NCBI GenBank assembly: GCA_030770545.1
Contig: CM061098.1
Coordinates: 9,865,501 to 9,929,500, forward strand
Direction: 5' to 3'
Length of the DNA stretch: 64,000 bases
From: Macropodus opercularis
Taxonomy: Eukaryota; Chordata; Actinopteri; Anabantiformes; Osphronemidae
Position numbers and translations under genes: made by a program. A model generated the notes under the pieces. That model ran no database searches. It worked only from the letters and a program-made list of their open reading frames with translations, and was not told where the DNA came from. Of this stretch, positions 1-14,049 are shown piece by piece (the first letter of the stretch is position 1; every line of letters begins with the position of its first letter).

Positions 1-1860
1 GTTATCTGAAGGTGAACCTGCTGTTGCACCGCTGCAGGTCCCTGAAGCTGCACAACAGAAAGAATCACTAAGCTTACGAGAAAGAACTTTGAGATATTGG
101 ATGAACGAGCTGTAGAAGACGTTGCTTAGCCTAATCTTCAGTCCAAACAATCTGACCGGTGTCAAGGCATTTCACTAAAAGTAAACAGACGATAAATAAA
201 ATGCTCAAAGGACACATTCAGTATAAACTCACCAGAGATGCTCTAGGGTGGTGTGTGTTCGTCAGTCATGACAGGGTGAAAAGCGTCGTCCGGCTTTCAG
301 CTGTAATCCAGGCTTTATATTTCAGCTCCGACCTCAGCCGTGAATTGTGGCTTTTTACCGTTCATAAGAAGAACCCAGGTTATTGCAGAGCTCAGTGTTG
401 GTGTGTTTCTGCTGTCAGAACAGGAGAGGAGTGAATAGTGAGTAATTTCTGCTCCCTGTTGAGGGTCAGAAATGAAAAGTTCAAGTGGATAAAAACTGCG
501 CTGGACTGGCTGTTCTGATGTAGCCCCACAGACGGATCTGGAGGGAGATCTGTTGGGTTTAGCTGTGGTTCGTCAGCGCCAGCTTTACACCCAGTTCATC
601 TGGCAGTGCACGAGCTCCCTCCACTCAGATGTTACGGTGTTGTCAGAGTAACAGCTGGCTCCATGTGCTGTTTCAGGTTGACTTTCAAACCCAGACAGAG
701 ACGAAGAACCAGACTTAAGCCAGATGGTGCTTTTATCCCCAAATCCTGTTTAAACTTAAACTAGAATCGCAATTGAAGTGACAGTCAAAGTTCTTAACAA
801 TTATTGATTCTCATAAACACAACAATAACAATTAACAAGTGGATTTAGCACAAATTGCCATTTAAAACCTTTTTTTAACTATAGCATAAGTAATAAATAA
901 TAAAAACCTATCAATAACCAGACACCTTGTCAGCTGCTTCACACTAACCCTGTATCGCTGGCTCTGTTTAGCTTCATTTATGCTTTTCTATAAACCAAAT
1001 ACAGATTAAAGGAATTTGACATAATTAGTTTTCTTCAGAACCGTAATCCAGGTAAATGACATTATTATTTGTTTGCAGGTAAATGAGACAGTAATTAAAG
1101 TAATAGTAATAAAAATCTAAACGTATAATGTGAAATTCTTTACTCGTATACTTCTACTGTGTATGTGTATATAATGAAATGTCGGCCACCTGTGCACTCA
1201 AGCACATTTCAACACAGCACAAGTGAGCGAGAGCTCATTAAAAAGCGTAACCAGCCTATGAATAGTCTGGTCAGAACCGTGCATGTGGTCGCGGTGGAGC
1301 AGGGGCCACTGTGCTGAGTGGAGGCTGCCAACACGTTGCTAAAATGCTCTGATGTATTTTATAGATATTCATGAGGCGTCTGCTGCAGACGTGGTCCGTT
1401 ACAAATGAAAGTGGATACAGACTTGATTCAGTTACGAAGCATTTTTCATCTTGTCGCTCAGTGTTTGGTTAACAGCAAAAATGCTTGATTTAATACTTAG
1501 TATTCAGAACCGTATTTTGTTTTATTCAGTTAAGGTCCCAGAAGACTCTTGCCAATTCAATCTTTGTGTTCTTTCTTCCAAAACAAAATTGCATTTACAT
1601 TTGTATTTGAATTATATTCACAAGTAACGCTTCAGTGGAAAGTTATCAGACTGAGAGCAGTCGTTGGTCACCAAAAGGCAAAACCCTCTGCGTTATATCG
1701 CTGTGGAGCCACGGAGGCCAAATAACACATGTAACAATGAATAATGAATGTTAACATCATACGATAAATAAACATAGAATCCTTGTTTCACCTGCATGCA
1801 TGGGTGGCCAGTACAAACGCAGCAGAGCTCCTCCTTTTAGGGTTTTACTTTGTCTGCAGC

Positions 1861-2004
1861 TCCTACTCGCAGCTTCCTCGCCTTCCTCGCTCCAGCGCGC
1901 CTCTCTTCAGCTCTCAGTCCGGTACTGGAGGCGCTATACAAGCGCATTGTTCGCGTTGACAATGGCGGCCCCAGCGATGGAGCAGTGGGCGGGGGCGACA
2001 GCCA
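1861..2004. promoter_or_regulatory. CpG-dense intronic patch with YY1- and Sp1-like motifs
   Basis: About 14 CpG dinucleotides in roughly 140 bp, against a CpG-poor background. It contains GACAATGGCGGCC (YY1-like) and GTGGGCGGGGGCG (Sp1/GC-box-like). This could be a small CpG island serving an internal promoter or enhancer. The assignment rests on composition and motifs only. Confidence 0.35.
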
Positions 2005-3545
2005 TGGGAAGAATAATGAAGCCAAGTGGCTGGTCATGTCTTCGGGATGAATAAAGGGAGATTGATTAGGTGAATGTCACAGTTCAGTTGGAGAGAGGCG
2101 GCGAGAGATGGGTGTGAAAATCAAAACGTTTCTGCATATGTATGCTGGAAGGTGACACGAGGACTGTTTGACAGTTTTAATTAAACTCAGCTGAGTCAGC
2201 CTGTGAGATGAAGCTTCAGTCTCTTTTAATGAGCCGCACGGGTAGCAGCCCACGTGGGACCAAGTCCGTCTCGTAACCTGTATCGTGTGGATGTTTCTAA
2301 CCTTGAGTGCACCAGACTTTGGCGCGTTTCCAGTAACGTAGGTTTGTCATGGATTGGGAGCTGGATAATGAGGTAAGCTGGGACGCTGCTGATCAATACT
2401 GGGAGCTTCTTTTATCTGGAACCGGCTGATAAAATTAGTGACATGGCTTCACTTTAGCTGCCACCAATTTAAATTGTACGATTATTGGATTTTTGTTTTT
2501 TTTAGCTTTCATTTGAGCAGATGCAGAGCCTGGCTGATACATCGGTGACTTAATATTACCAGCTGGTATTGGCTCACAGCAGTAGTCAGCATCTGTCATT
2601 AGCACCTGATAGCCGAGGTAAACACGCTGGATGAGGAGGTGAGCTATTGCTCTGTGCTCTGGCTGTGTACGATTTGTGTTGATCTTTCTGTTCCATCCAC
2701 CTGCTGCACGTCAGGAAACGACCATTAGTGTTGGTTGCTGGTTGGAGGCTGACTTCTGCTTCCTTGTTTCTCTCTAGCTCTCACTGAAATGTTAGGCATT
2801 ACTCAAAAAGCAGTCATCAAGGCAATGGGACAGATATGTAGCACCATGTCTCTAAGTCTCCAGAAATTACGAGAAGAACATGACTCTCTCTCAGTTTCAC
2901 CAAAAACTTGTATGACTTTGCTTTTTACTGTATCAGGATACTCTCCTGTTCACGGGGGCTTGTGTGGTGTTTCCTGGTGTTGGGCGTGCACAGATTATTA
3001 ATAGTCGTGGCAGTTATGCAACGTGTCCTTTGGTCTGCTCTCTGGCTCACGTTCTCCTGGTGGATACTTGGTCTCTGTTAAATCGATAGTAGTGATGTAG
3101 TCTCATCTCTCAGCTGTTAGCTGTCTGCTGATACTGTACCTGCAGTTGCTATATACTGTGTGTATATAAATATACAGACATAGATAGATATACTGTACAG
3201 ATATAGCTGTGCAAGGCCACACACTCCTGTTCAATTTACATTATGAAGCTAAAACTGAACGTTGACAGTCTCATACTACACCACTACTCCTAACGCACTT
3301 TAACACCCACTGGTTTGTGTGTGTGTGTCGTGTGTGTATAGTCAATGTACGTATGCAAGTTCTGGTTGTCACAATAAAAGCAAAACGTGGAGCAGAGACA
3401 CATTAAAAACATAATGGACATAACATAATTACGCAGATATTTTATAGTGTGTTCAGTGATTTTCAGTTGATTGCATTTTAAGTAAACAACAACACTATAA
3501 ACTACTTTAATTTGCAGATGCATTAAGCCGTCCAGCATTAATCTG

Positions 3546-3571
3546 CACACACGCACACAAACACACCCCCA

Positions 3572-3624
<53 letters not shown>
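3546..3624. repeat. (CA)n microsatellite
   Basis: An imperfect CA-rich tract that becomes pure (AC)23 from about 3579 to 3624. Open frames reading VCVCVC across it are repeat artefacts. Confidence 0.97.
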
Positions 3625-3627
<3 letters not shown>

Positions 3628-5537
3628 CACGCTCACTTGATAAAGTTCGTGACTCCTTACTTGTATGTGTTCTTACTTTTATTACTATAACTTTTCATGG
3701 TGAGAGCTTTGACATTTAGGCGCAAACAGCCAATACCAACCCACTCTTTCTCTGTTTGACTTCTCAGAAGGAGAGAGAGTGGGTGAGAGTTTCTGCAGCT
3801 CACTTCCAGGGAAAGTACTTCTTGTCATTTCGTGTGGCTTATTTGTGTGTAGAATGCGTGTGCCCATATGGCGCCAGCACGCTGTTTGCCCGGGCTCAAA
3901 TTCTGTCAGCTGAGCTTTAGTTGTTTCAGTTCCTGGGATACGGGAGCTGCTTTACTTTCCTGAGATGACTAGGATCCCTGGGGGACTAGTTTGATGAGGA
4001 TGGGACTGAAACTCAGTTACTCGCATTACATCCAGTCTGGCAGAATAACGGTGATTGGTTCATTTTCTTAAAATCTAAACCATGAAGGGTAATTGGCTCG
4101 TTAACACCGTCATGCTGGGTTCCAGAATGTTTCACCTGTTCACACCTGCACAGTATGAGCATAATATGCAGTGTGTGATACGTTATGCAATGTTGATATA
4201 ACTTGTAGTAAATACATTCTGAATAGTGCACATTAGCTTTTCCTGTTTCACTCCAGACCAGTTGCCAGAACAGCCACACTGCCAACCCAGCGAGTTAAAA
4301 CATGAAGCTGAGCTTTGTCTGCGTAGCTTAGTTTATTCATTTAACTACGGCTCCAATACTGTTCATGTAACAATTTTACTAAAATGTTATAATTATGACA
4401 TATCAGATTTTCAGATTCGTAAAAACCGACCATGTAAATATCCTGTGTTCAGCTCAAAGAACTATAAAGTGTGCGGCGCAGTGGTGATGTTTGCATTTGC
4501 TCGATAATCGATGCAGTAGCTGTCCTTCATCCACTGAGTGTGTCTGTTACTGAACAGAAAGAAAACAGAAGCTTGTATTAATAAATGTTCATATCAGTGT
4601 TGGTGCTGAAGTCACTGGCCTGGCTGACGGGTTGTGTGTGAGTGTGTTTGTTTGTGTGCATGTGTGCCTTATTCACATTTCTCACACTGCCTCCTCCATC
4701 CTGGTTTAACAAGGACACTCAGCAGGGGAGTGAGAAAAGGTCAGAATCTCCGGACTCTGATATTCCTGACTCAGATTTTAAAGCTGTTCTAGTTTTATAC
4801 TTTTGCACTGAAGAGGAAATTGTGTGTACATAGTGTGTACACAGTGCGTACCTAGTGTGTGTGCTTGCGTGTGTGCACATTCGCAGAGACTGCATTTAAT
4901 CGTTTAATGTCAGAACACAGAATAAAAGTAAAGAAATAAGTAACCAGATGGTGATTTGCTGGTTTTAGTAGCTGTAGCTTGCTGCAGTCCTGATGCAGTT
5001 TCGTGTGCGTGTGTTAGACAAACACTGTCAGTTTATAACCTAATGTATTATTCTGTCGTTTACCTTTCATGCCCGACCTGATCCTTTCTTCAACTAATGG
5101 CACTCCAGGTAAGTCTGCTTCCTATTCCTCTACTTGTTTGAGGCAGTACCAAGGATGTTTGCTAAGCCATAATCATAAAATCATCTAAAAATGTCCATAG
5201 CTGTCAAACAGGGGAGCACGGCTACACAAACACAGATTTTAATGAATGTGTTTCTCTGCCGTTATGCATCTTCTCTTGCTGGTTGTGTAATTGTGACTGT
5301 GGGGATTTGAGCTGTTCGCTTCGGCTTTGGTCGTACACACAGCGACACGCACAGAGGTCTGTGCCGCTGGCTGCGATGGTTTGTCGACTTGGAGCGTGTA
5401 AGAGTGTTTGTATGTGTCTTAGCAGGTACAGCCGTGGTTTCCAGGGTACTGGCCTCCAGGCTTGAGGGTGGCAGCTGAGATTTGTAGCTCAGCCGCTCTG
5501 CTCTCCCCTGAGTGTCAACGCCCCCCCCAAACAACCC

Positions 5538-5538
<1 letters not shown>

Positions 5539-5608
<70 letters not shown>
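5539..5608. repeat. (AC)35 microsatellite
   Basis: 70 bp of pure AC, preceded by a run of C around 5521-5528. Likely length-polymorphic. Confidence 0.98.
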
Positions 5609-5609
<1 letters not shown>

Positions 5610-8600
5610 GTAGTATTGGATCAGTTGAATCGGATGTAGAAAACAAACAAAGCTTTAAGGTGTGATTTTTACATTCTGTGGGCTCTTCGTTTTAAAGTAG
5701 TCGTGAACTAAACTGAACATTTATTAGTCGCTTATTTACGCTTTTGTAATCGTTTCTCTCTAGCACAGCGTCAGCTCTAAACAATCTGGCACTGGAGGCT
5801 GTAACGCGTACGTATGAGGTTGAGCCTCTTCACTTTACTTCTTAAAACCGTTCTCTCCTGGGTGGATGCTCTGCCAGTAGAAGATGTTATTGATGGTGCA
5901 TTAAATTATTATTTTCATGCGCTATAATCTAATAATTTTCTGCTTAATTACAGATTAAACACTAAACCCTAAATTGCTCTGAATGTACGAATATGAAAGA
6001 AACGTAGCCGCTACAACGTATCTGCAGAAAATCAGTCGTTATTGATGTAACTTTCTTTATAGCTGTGTTTCTCTCACTATGCTGTAAATGTGGTTTGTTG
6101 GTCATTGATGTTTATTGTCTAATTAGCTGAGGGCTGGTACACAATCAGACTCATGCACCTCATCATTATTTTCACCAACCCAACGTTCTCACAGTCATAA
6201 CTTAATATTTTTAATTTGAAAGAATTATGTGCAGCTTGTGACGATGAAGCCAACTGTACTTAAACCTTTAGTGCACTACAGGAAATTCTGCATTTTTTGC
6301 TGTTCATCGTGTGTTAATACGAGCAGATGAAGCATCAATGGACCTGCAGCTGTACACATAGAAGATATAGATCTAGTGAATATAAAGTATATTGATGAGA
6401 TCATATTACATTACACAGCAGAGTGTGCAGCCAACGCGAAAATAAAGTAGAGTGAAAGAGCAACGGAGAAAAGGATCCAAACAAAAGAGTTGGAGTTCTG
6501 AAAGTGACAGCTTCATTACTGCTATCATCCATTAATAACCAGCCAGGTCATTAGTGTAAGAAATGAATCCAGGCGCTCGAGAAGACAAACACAATGCTAA
6601 TCTCTGTTCTCACACAGAGCGTCAACAGCGTCAACATAAATGAAGAGAGTGGAAATGAGCAGCGGGGTCAGGGTGGAGGGAAGCGAGGATGAGACGAGGG
6701 GAGAGCGATTGTGACAGACAAATGAAAAGCTGACAGGAAAGACAATATTGGCTCCACATGATGAAGGGAAATTCATCTGGAACGCACTAAAATGGCAAAA
6801 GGAGTGACTGTGAGCTCTGTGAAAGGGCTTTCGCTGAGTTTGGACAATGACAGAGTAATTTCTCCATCATCTGTGACGAGCTATAAAAGTCATTAGTGCT
6901 AGAAATAGGTTCTTCTGCAAAGAGAAACAAGCGGTGCTGCTCTCAAACAGAATGTCAATCAACAGCTTGTGCGTTCAGAGCGAAGGGAAATGAAAACTGG
7001 GAGAGAGACACAAAGAAGAAGAAGCGCTGTCTGTTCAACGCGGCTCCTCTCACTCCTGCACCCATCTAGTCCCTTCTCCACTCGTTTACCCTCGTATTCA
7101 TCTTTTTATCCAGTCCCATTTCCAAGTCTACCCGTCGCTGCCTTTTCCATTATATTCTTTCCTTTATATATATATAATTTCTCCATTATCGCCTCACCCA
7201 TGCCTCGCACGCTTCCCACAGGCCTTTCTTTCACTGCCCCCCCCTAAAAAAAGGAAATTCATACAATGGCACTTGATGTTTTTGAAGTACAATAACAGAT
7301 TTCCTGCAGATGGCAAAGGATAAAATCTGCAAATAGATCTGCCAGTGCCTGCAGGCGAGCTATTTGGCTGTGTCTGTGTACTGTACATGCCAGTAGATGA
7401 CAGAGAAAGGGCCAAACCCTGCAGATGTTGCTGACTTTACATGATGAGCTAAGACAGTATGAAAGCGTATCGATCCTCACGGTGAAGACGGCGTATTACA
7501 GTAATATGCTGCAGGATGGGATTTAACCTCAAAGCAATAAACGCAAACTACACCATCCAAAACAAATGGATCACAGCAGCCCACAGTCCCATCACACGTA
7601 GATCATGTACAAGCTGTTGATCTGTGTTTGTCTTGTTTGCCCAGTTTGTTCAAGCCTGTCATTTATTTATGCGTATAAGATATAATGATGCACTCGGGAG
7701 TAGTTCAGTAGCTTCTGATAAGCTGGTGGAGCAGAGACAATGATCTACAACTCTATCAATAAGAATGTGTTGGAAAACACATTAAAGCACCTCAATGGTG
7801 AAGGACCATTATCCAAGCTGACACTGTGCCTGATGGAGAGTCATCAGTGTGTCAGGGGATCAATATTGTTGTTAAAAATAAAGTTACTGGATTCCTTCTC
7901 ACGCGCTCGCTTATACATAGCAGCCGTGCTTGTGTTTGGTTTCTCTCTAGTCTCTGCTTGTTGTTTGTGTTTGTGTAGCTTCCTGACAAATCATTACTGT
8001 TACTCTGTGTAAATAAGCTGAGAGCCAAAGCAAACCAGGTACAGTACAGTTGTGTTATACTGTACGTGCCCACTACTACAGTGTTAGAGCTCCACACGCA
8101 CGCAACACACCCCTGATAATAACGTGTAATGAGTATACACACACACTCCAGCGCCCACACACACGCGGCAAACACACGCCCAGATCTGCTTTTTGGATCT
8201 GTTCGATTCACTTTGTGGCACAGAGTCGGTATTGGATTTGTGTTTGGAGCCACCCTGCATTGTCATGACACACACACACACACGTTCGCACAATTCATGT
8301 CTGCAATTTTAGTTGACTCGAGGCAGGAGCTCAGTTCTGTCTCCGATGAGGACGAGCAAATTATTAGTACAATGGCCAGAGCATCAGGAGGTGGAGTCAG
8401 CACAGTGACCAGTCACGTACAGTAACTCCAGAGCTGGAAGGTGAGTCCGCATCAAACTGAAGTTTATTAATGTAGGTTTGTTGTTGTTCTGGTGCACATG
8501 GAGCAGCTTAGGCTGGGTTTGCGGATTAGGTGAGTGAAGTATGAAATATGTTCCTCTCGGGTTGGTCTATGTGATAAACAGACAACGCTTCACACTGGGC

Positions 8601-11600
8601 TCCAGCTTCCTGGAACGTCTGGCTGTACGTTGGTGACCCACTTACCAAAGCCTGCCCTGCTCCCCCCACGTGGCCTCTTGGTTCACTGTGTCAGCTGTGG
8701 GACAAAGGGATGGATTCAGCTGAACTCTGACTCTATTCACACAGTGGGTGAAAGTTTAGAGACATCTCTTCTTCACCATATCATTGATTTAGAGTAACAA
8801 TCTGAGACCTGAAGACCTGCTTAATTAATTGTGGATGTGTTTGTTTGTATATACGTAGATGAGGGAATGTAGACAAACTAAATGGGTTGGATGTAAATCG
8901 AAGCGACAAAGCCACAAATCACAGACATTTAACGGCTTCATTTTGCAGGTCTGTGCGCACTCACAGCAACTAAAGCAGCAAAAATTGCTCCTTGTGCATT
9001 TGCGATAAGAGGTGGTCTGACTGGCTGAAAACACTACTGCAATTTCAAACCCACAAGACGAATGAAATGACCCTCATCTCAACACAAACAGCATCCGCCT
9101 GTCTGTGCGCAGACTGGTTAAATTGTTAACCTCCATTTGAACAGAAAGAAAATAGCAGGGAAACGCTGTTGTTTTTACCAAGGCCCAATTATGTTACTTC
9201 CTAATCCCAGTCCTCACCCCTCATGTCTGCCGGCTTTTATTTTATTAGACTCTTTTCGATTCAGGAACTCTCTGTCACGTCTGTGTTTGCTCGCTGCGAT
9301 GCTCCATCCATGCTCCTAGCTCGGGCTGTGTGTCATTGGGGAGCCACTGATCCAGATGGAAAAAAAAAAAGATGTAATCGTGCTCTTTCATTGGAGGCCG
9401 CGTGCGTGTGTGCCGTGTCCTTCGCTGTCCTTCATTTTCAAATAGAACGGGTACTGCTTGAGTCATAAATTTAAAAAAATGGAAGTGGATGGAAGGAAAA
9501 TGATAAAATAAAAATCCCTACTGCGAATAAAGGAACCTTGAAATAACAGCATTACACAGCGGATTCACTGAGCTTTTCCAGTGGCGGCACTATTTTTTAA
9601 CTTTGCCTTCATCTCTGACCTCATGTGATACTTGCTGCGTCACTTGTCTGTCACTTTGTTTACTGACACGCGGACGTACAGTAAGGAAAAACACATCCGC
9701 GCTAGAAAGTGCAAATGAACCAGAGCTTTGCTTTTCGTGGAATGCACAAGGCGGTGATGACTTTTTCTCACGCTTCTGTTCTGCCTTCATTGTGATGAAG
9801 AGGAATCAGACCTGTATTTGCCACAGGCATCAAAACAGGCAACAAAGTGCCCGCGACTGTCCCGCGTGGCTTCATGTCGGCGCTGAGCCGCGTGGGCCTT
9901 GATGAAGTTATGTCATTTAGCGATAGAAACAAAGTGCGTTGAATTTTCAACCTTCTCACCAAGCGCAGTCCAGAGAGATGTGAGCTACGGTTCCTCTCTG
10001 CATAATTATCTCTCATACACAATACACACTATTTGCATTTTCACAGAGCTTCTGACACATTTGTTAGCACATGTGTTTCTGCATAATTCAGTGTCTTCCA
10101 TTTGTAAAGCAAACTAGGTGCCGCTGGGTTGTCTTTAACCTCTGTTGTCAAGAGTTGTTTTCTGTTCTGCTATGCGATCGGAGCCTGGCTTCTTCTTTGT
10201 GTCGTCTGTTTGACGTGACATCTCGCTTTATCGGGCTGCAGGCATGATGGTGGCTGACATGAGGGGTTCTGGCAGCCCGGGGTGGGGAGTTACAGAAGCC
10301 AGGACGTGACACGGGCTTGCGTGCGTCATCCGTGGTCCAACATCACACCAAGTTGTGAGTTCGGTCGGGGCCAACTGTTACATAAGCTGAGAGGGTGATG
10401 GTCAGGATAAAAAGATTCACGTTAGAAAAGAACAATTTTTCCTTTAGTCCCAATTGAAGCCGTTCGTCACTGCTGTAGGTGAGCGTAGGTTCTGCTTTAG
10501 AGACGCTAATGCAGTCGTTTTAGTCAAATCTCACTGCTTATGAATATTTCTTATCTGTTCCTCCCACAGAAAATCAGTGTGATAACAACATTCCCGCTCT
10601 GATTACCATAATAGCTCCGGAATTGTCACACATCCAGTAACAATCATCCCGTTAACCTCCCTTTGTATTTGCATAGATAGATCGTCTGCCTTTCTCTTAG
10701 CGCGCAGCAATTAACTCCCCCTCTGTCTTTACGTGCGTCTTTCCCCTATGTTATCTCCTCTGGATGCTTCCAGTCATAACAGCTACTCTGACATACACAG
10801 CTTCTCCCCTTCATGTTCACACTCTCAGACGCACAGTTACAAACGGAGCAATGTTGTAGTCTGTCAGTCACACCACATGGAAAACACACAATCCCTCACT
10901 TCAGTCGCTTTCTTCTTGCCCTGGAGGTGAGGGGAAAATCCTACACCATTTAAAACAGAGATAAATACGTCCCGATCAATTTCAATTACTTTTCCTCTCC
11001 ACTATCAGCGATTTGATTAGCGTCCCTGTCAGTTTTATGATTATGATGCCGATTATGGTGATCATAACTGTTGTGATGATGGTGTTGATGATTGTGTTTG
11101 TGATTACGCTGCTTATTTACTATGGCTGAGTCGCAGACGCCATCTTTCATCCACTCTACTCGCACGGTGAGGAACTTACAGTTTGGAGGAGCCACGAGGG
11201 AGACTTCACATGTCCAGACCTGCTCCAGACTGACGATAATGTCTATGTAAGATCTGTGTAAACAGAAAAAGAGAGTAGTTAGTTATCATAAACTCTGGAG
11301 GTGATACTAATTCTGATTACGTTACACCTGGATTAGAAGAAAACCTGGAGTTAATGAAACAGGATGAGTAATTAAACCACTTTAGAGCAACACAAGTGAC
11401 AACAGCGCACAGTGTTTATCATGGCGCTAATACTTTAGCGCTGAGATGGTGACTCGGAGATGGATGAAGTCAAACACAGGGCACCTGGGGATGAGCGCGG
11501 GCTGAAAGCACAGAACAAAACCCAGGCAGTAATAAACAGCAAACAGCAGACAATGTTCCACTTGTTTCACACATGACGCTTCGCGAATTGAGTGTGAATA

Positions 11601-14049
11601 GCTTTAAGTGCACTTCTCTAAGAAAACGGTTTACACGCCACATAGACACATACGCAGAGGTTGAGACCCATCGTCACAGAGAAGCAGGAGAAAGCAAAGA
11701 GAAAAGAGGAGGAATAAACAAAGAGAAAACCCATCTTCTTGTAAATGTGGCCTCTGCATGCCGAAGCTCAAATCTCATTTACCAGCTATTAGGAAGGGAT
11801 GGAAGCAAACACGCCATGTGCGGAAGGACGGACCACATTATAAACATGGTTTGGGGATTTCTGTCATTAGCTGGCTTTAGCATAATCAGCAGCAAAATGT
11901 GTCTTTTATTGGAAATTAGTATAATAAATGAAACCGAGACTGCGGCTCATCTCGTGCATTGTCGTTGATGAAGAGTCTGCAGATAATCCACCTGACTGCC
12001 TGCACGGCACGCTTCACTCCTTGTGCTGAATGGCTGTGTGTTGGAGTGAATGATGTGGAGCTGGTTAGTTATTCACGAACCTCTGAACACAGAGGCCCTC
12101 GTAGAAAAGCTCCTGACTCAGAAGGCTTCAATCAAAACAAATCTGCATTTACAGCAGGGCTTCTGGAAATGTTATTAAGCTCCTCCGTCACCCCGACTGA
12201 ATCGGTGTATCAACACGCTGACAGGTGGAGTGTGTGAGAGGTGTGAGGAGCTTTAAGCAGTTCTGAAAGCTCTGAGGAGTTCCTCAAAAGAGCTGCTTTA
12301 GCATCTTCTCTCTAATGTTTTCAGCCTAATTCTTCTGATCTCATAATTACACAGCAAGAAAGAAGCATTTCATTGAGAGCATTTAGTCGGACTGAAAGAT
12401 CTGCTGTAGGTGGAAGTGAAATGGTGACTTGGTGACTAAAGTCTTTTGCTTCAGGGTGTGGAAATACACGGTTTTCCTACGAGCAGCTGGAGAGACTCAG
12501 GTTGATGGTGCATGTAAAAGCGCCTCCTCTGGAGCATGACTGGAAGACGGTGACTAGGCTGCTACTGTGCTACAGAGCTAAGCAGAGACACTGATAAACG
12601 CTTTCACCTAACGCTGGATGTTTGTGTTTGAGTTCATAGTCTGTCGTCATCTGAATGGAACCAGGCACTGGGAGGCATTTCCAGCCAAGAAACCAGTCAT
12701 CGTTCTCCATACTGCGTCATACTGTGTTATACCTGTTCACCAGTCTGCAGGAGCCTAATCCAGGGGTTGGCAATTGCAACACTATTACAGTAGCATAGTA
12801 GCGTAAACCTGTAACATGTTGATATGGTTAAATTGTTGCAAAGAAACACTATTATTCATTGATAGCGTTTTGCCACGCGATGAATGAAAGTGGTATTTAT
12901 TCTGTAGTGTTCCAGCTCTTGAGCTATTAACTGTGATTAGCTGCCTGTCTGTCATGTGGTGTTAAGCGAGCGCTGCATTGGGTTTTAGCATTCGCTTCAA
13001 TTAGCAGCCAGAAATAAGGCTGGAAGGGATGAACCGGATGAAAAGCAGACGGGAAGCGCGCACAGTGTGACTAAATGTTCAATGGCCAACGGCACAGGAG
13101 TCAGTACGGTGACGGTTAAGGTGGAGGGTCCATCCAGGGTCGGGTCAGCGTAGTGTGCTTCAACAGAACTGATCTGAATGCGATTGTGTTTCGCTTGATT
13201 TGGTCTCGCTCTACTTATTTCAGGACTTTCAGTTTTGTTCCCACTGTTTGAAATAACTGTCTTGTTGCTTTGCTCTGACACTGAGGCAATATGTATATAA
13301 AGAACAATGAGTCCTACACCGCTCACTCAAATAGATGTGAGCACCTATAAATTAAGCATCAAAACTGTAACCTCATAGCATTTACTTCTAAATCCAGTGT
13401 GGTAGCAGCGAAACAAAAACAATGGAAAAACATATGGCTGCCTTAATGCTTTCTGACTGGGCCATACATCATCATAAGCCAGCGAGGTTTGCATATAATC
13501 AGGAGCTGTGGCAAGTCTGTGTAGCACCTCTGAACAGCAAAACCGCGCTTCTATCGACCAATCAAAGCCGTGGGAGGGTGTTTCCCATCATTCAATTAGA
13601 TTTTGATTTTAACTCACAATAAAGACAAAATACTTTGCTCAGTGTCATTCCAGGCTCTGAGAGAATATAACGTGTTCTTCATCATGGTCTAAACACATCC
13701 TGCAGCCAGGCAGCGCAGAGACCCCCCGGCTGGAAGGGCCAATCCCCATGTGGGCTTGTTAGGGACTCGGCGTTGTTTGTTTCTCAAGAGGAGAGACGGT
13801 TGTAATAATAGCAGGTGAAAATGATGGCGGTGAAGTTGGTGTTCTGTCCATCTCCATAGCTCTATGTTGGAGAGGAGATAATATAGGAAGTGGTTGAGTG
13901 ACAGCAGAAGAAGAGAGAGTCTGGAAAACAAATTGACCTGAGAGTCTTCTCCTGTCAGAGGCTGGAACTGTGTGGTGTTTGATACCGAACCAGAGCCTGG
14001 CACCAATTAAGTACAAATGCAGTTCAGGTTATATGCAGCATGTAACACA

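Noticed and set aside
1800..2054. Three overlapping open frames on both strands near 1.9 kb
   Set aside because: They reflect local GC richness with few stop codons; none resembles a known protein or has convincing splice signals.
2341..2380. MDWELDNE followed by a GTAAGC donor, hinting at the testican LDN(D/E)QW segment
   Set aside because: Only a short LDNE match; the downstream QWLSTVSQYD and KYWN motifs are absent nearby, and no clear acceptor frames it.
3290..3622. Open frames reading VCVCVC or HTHTHT across microsatellites (also near 5.3-5.6 and 32.1 kb)
   Set aside because: Simple repeat translation only.
5060..5116. Strong donor CAG|GTAAGTCTG near 5109
   Set aside because: The upstream frames show no testican similarity and no matching acceptor; a lone donor in a long intron is expected.
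8294..8442. Possible acidic exon (SRQELSSVSDEDEQIISTM) before the donor GGAAG|GTGAGT
   Set aside because: The frame hits TAA before the donor, and the alternative frames also contain stops.
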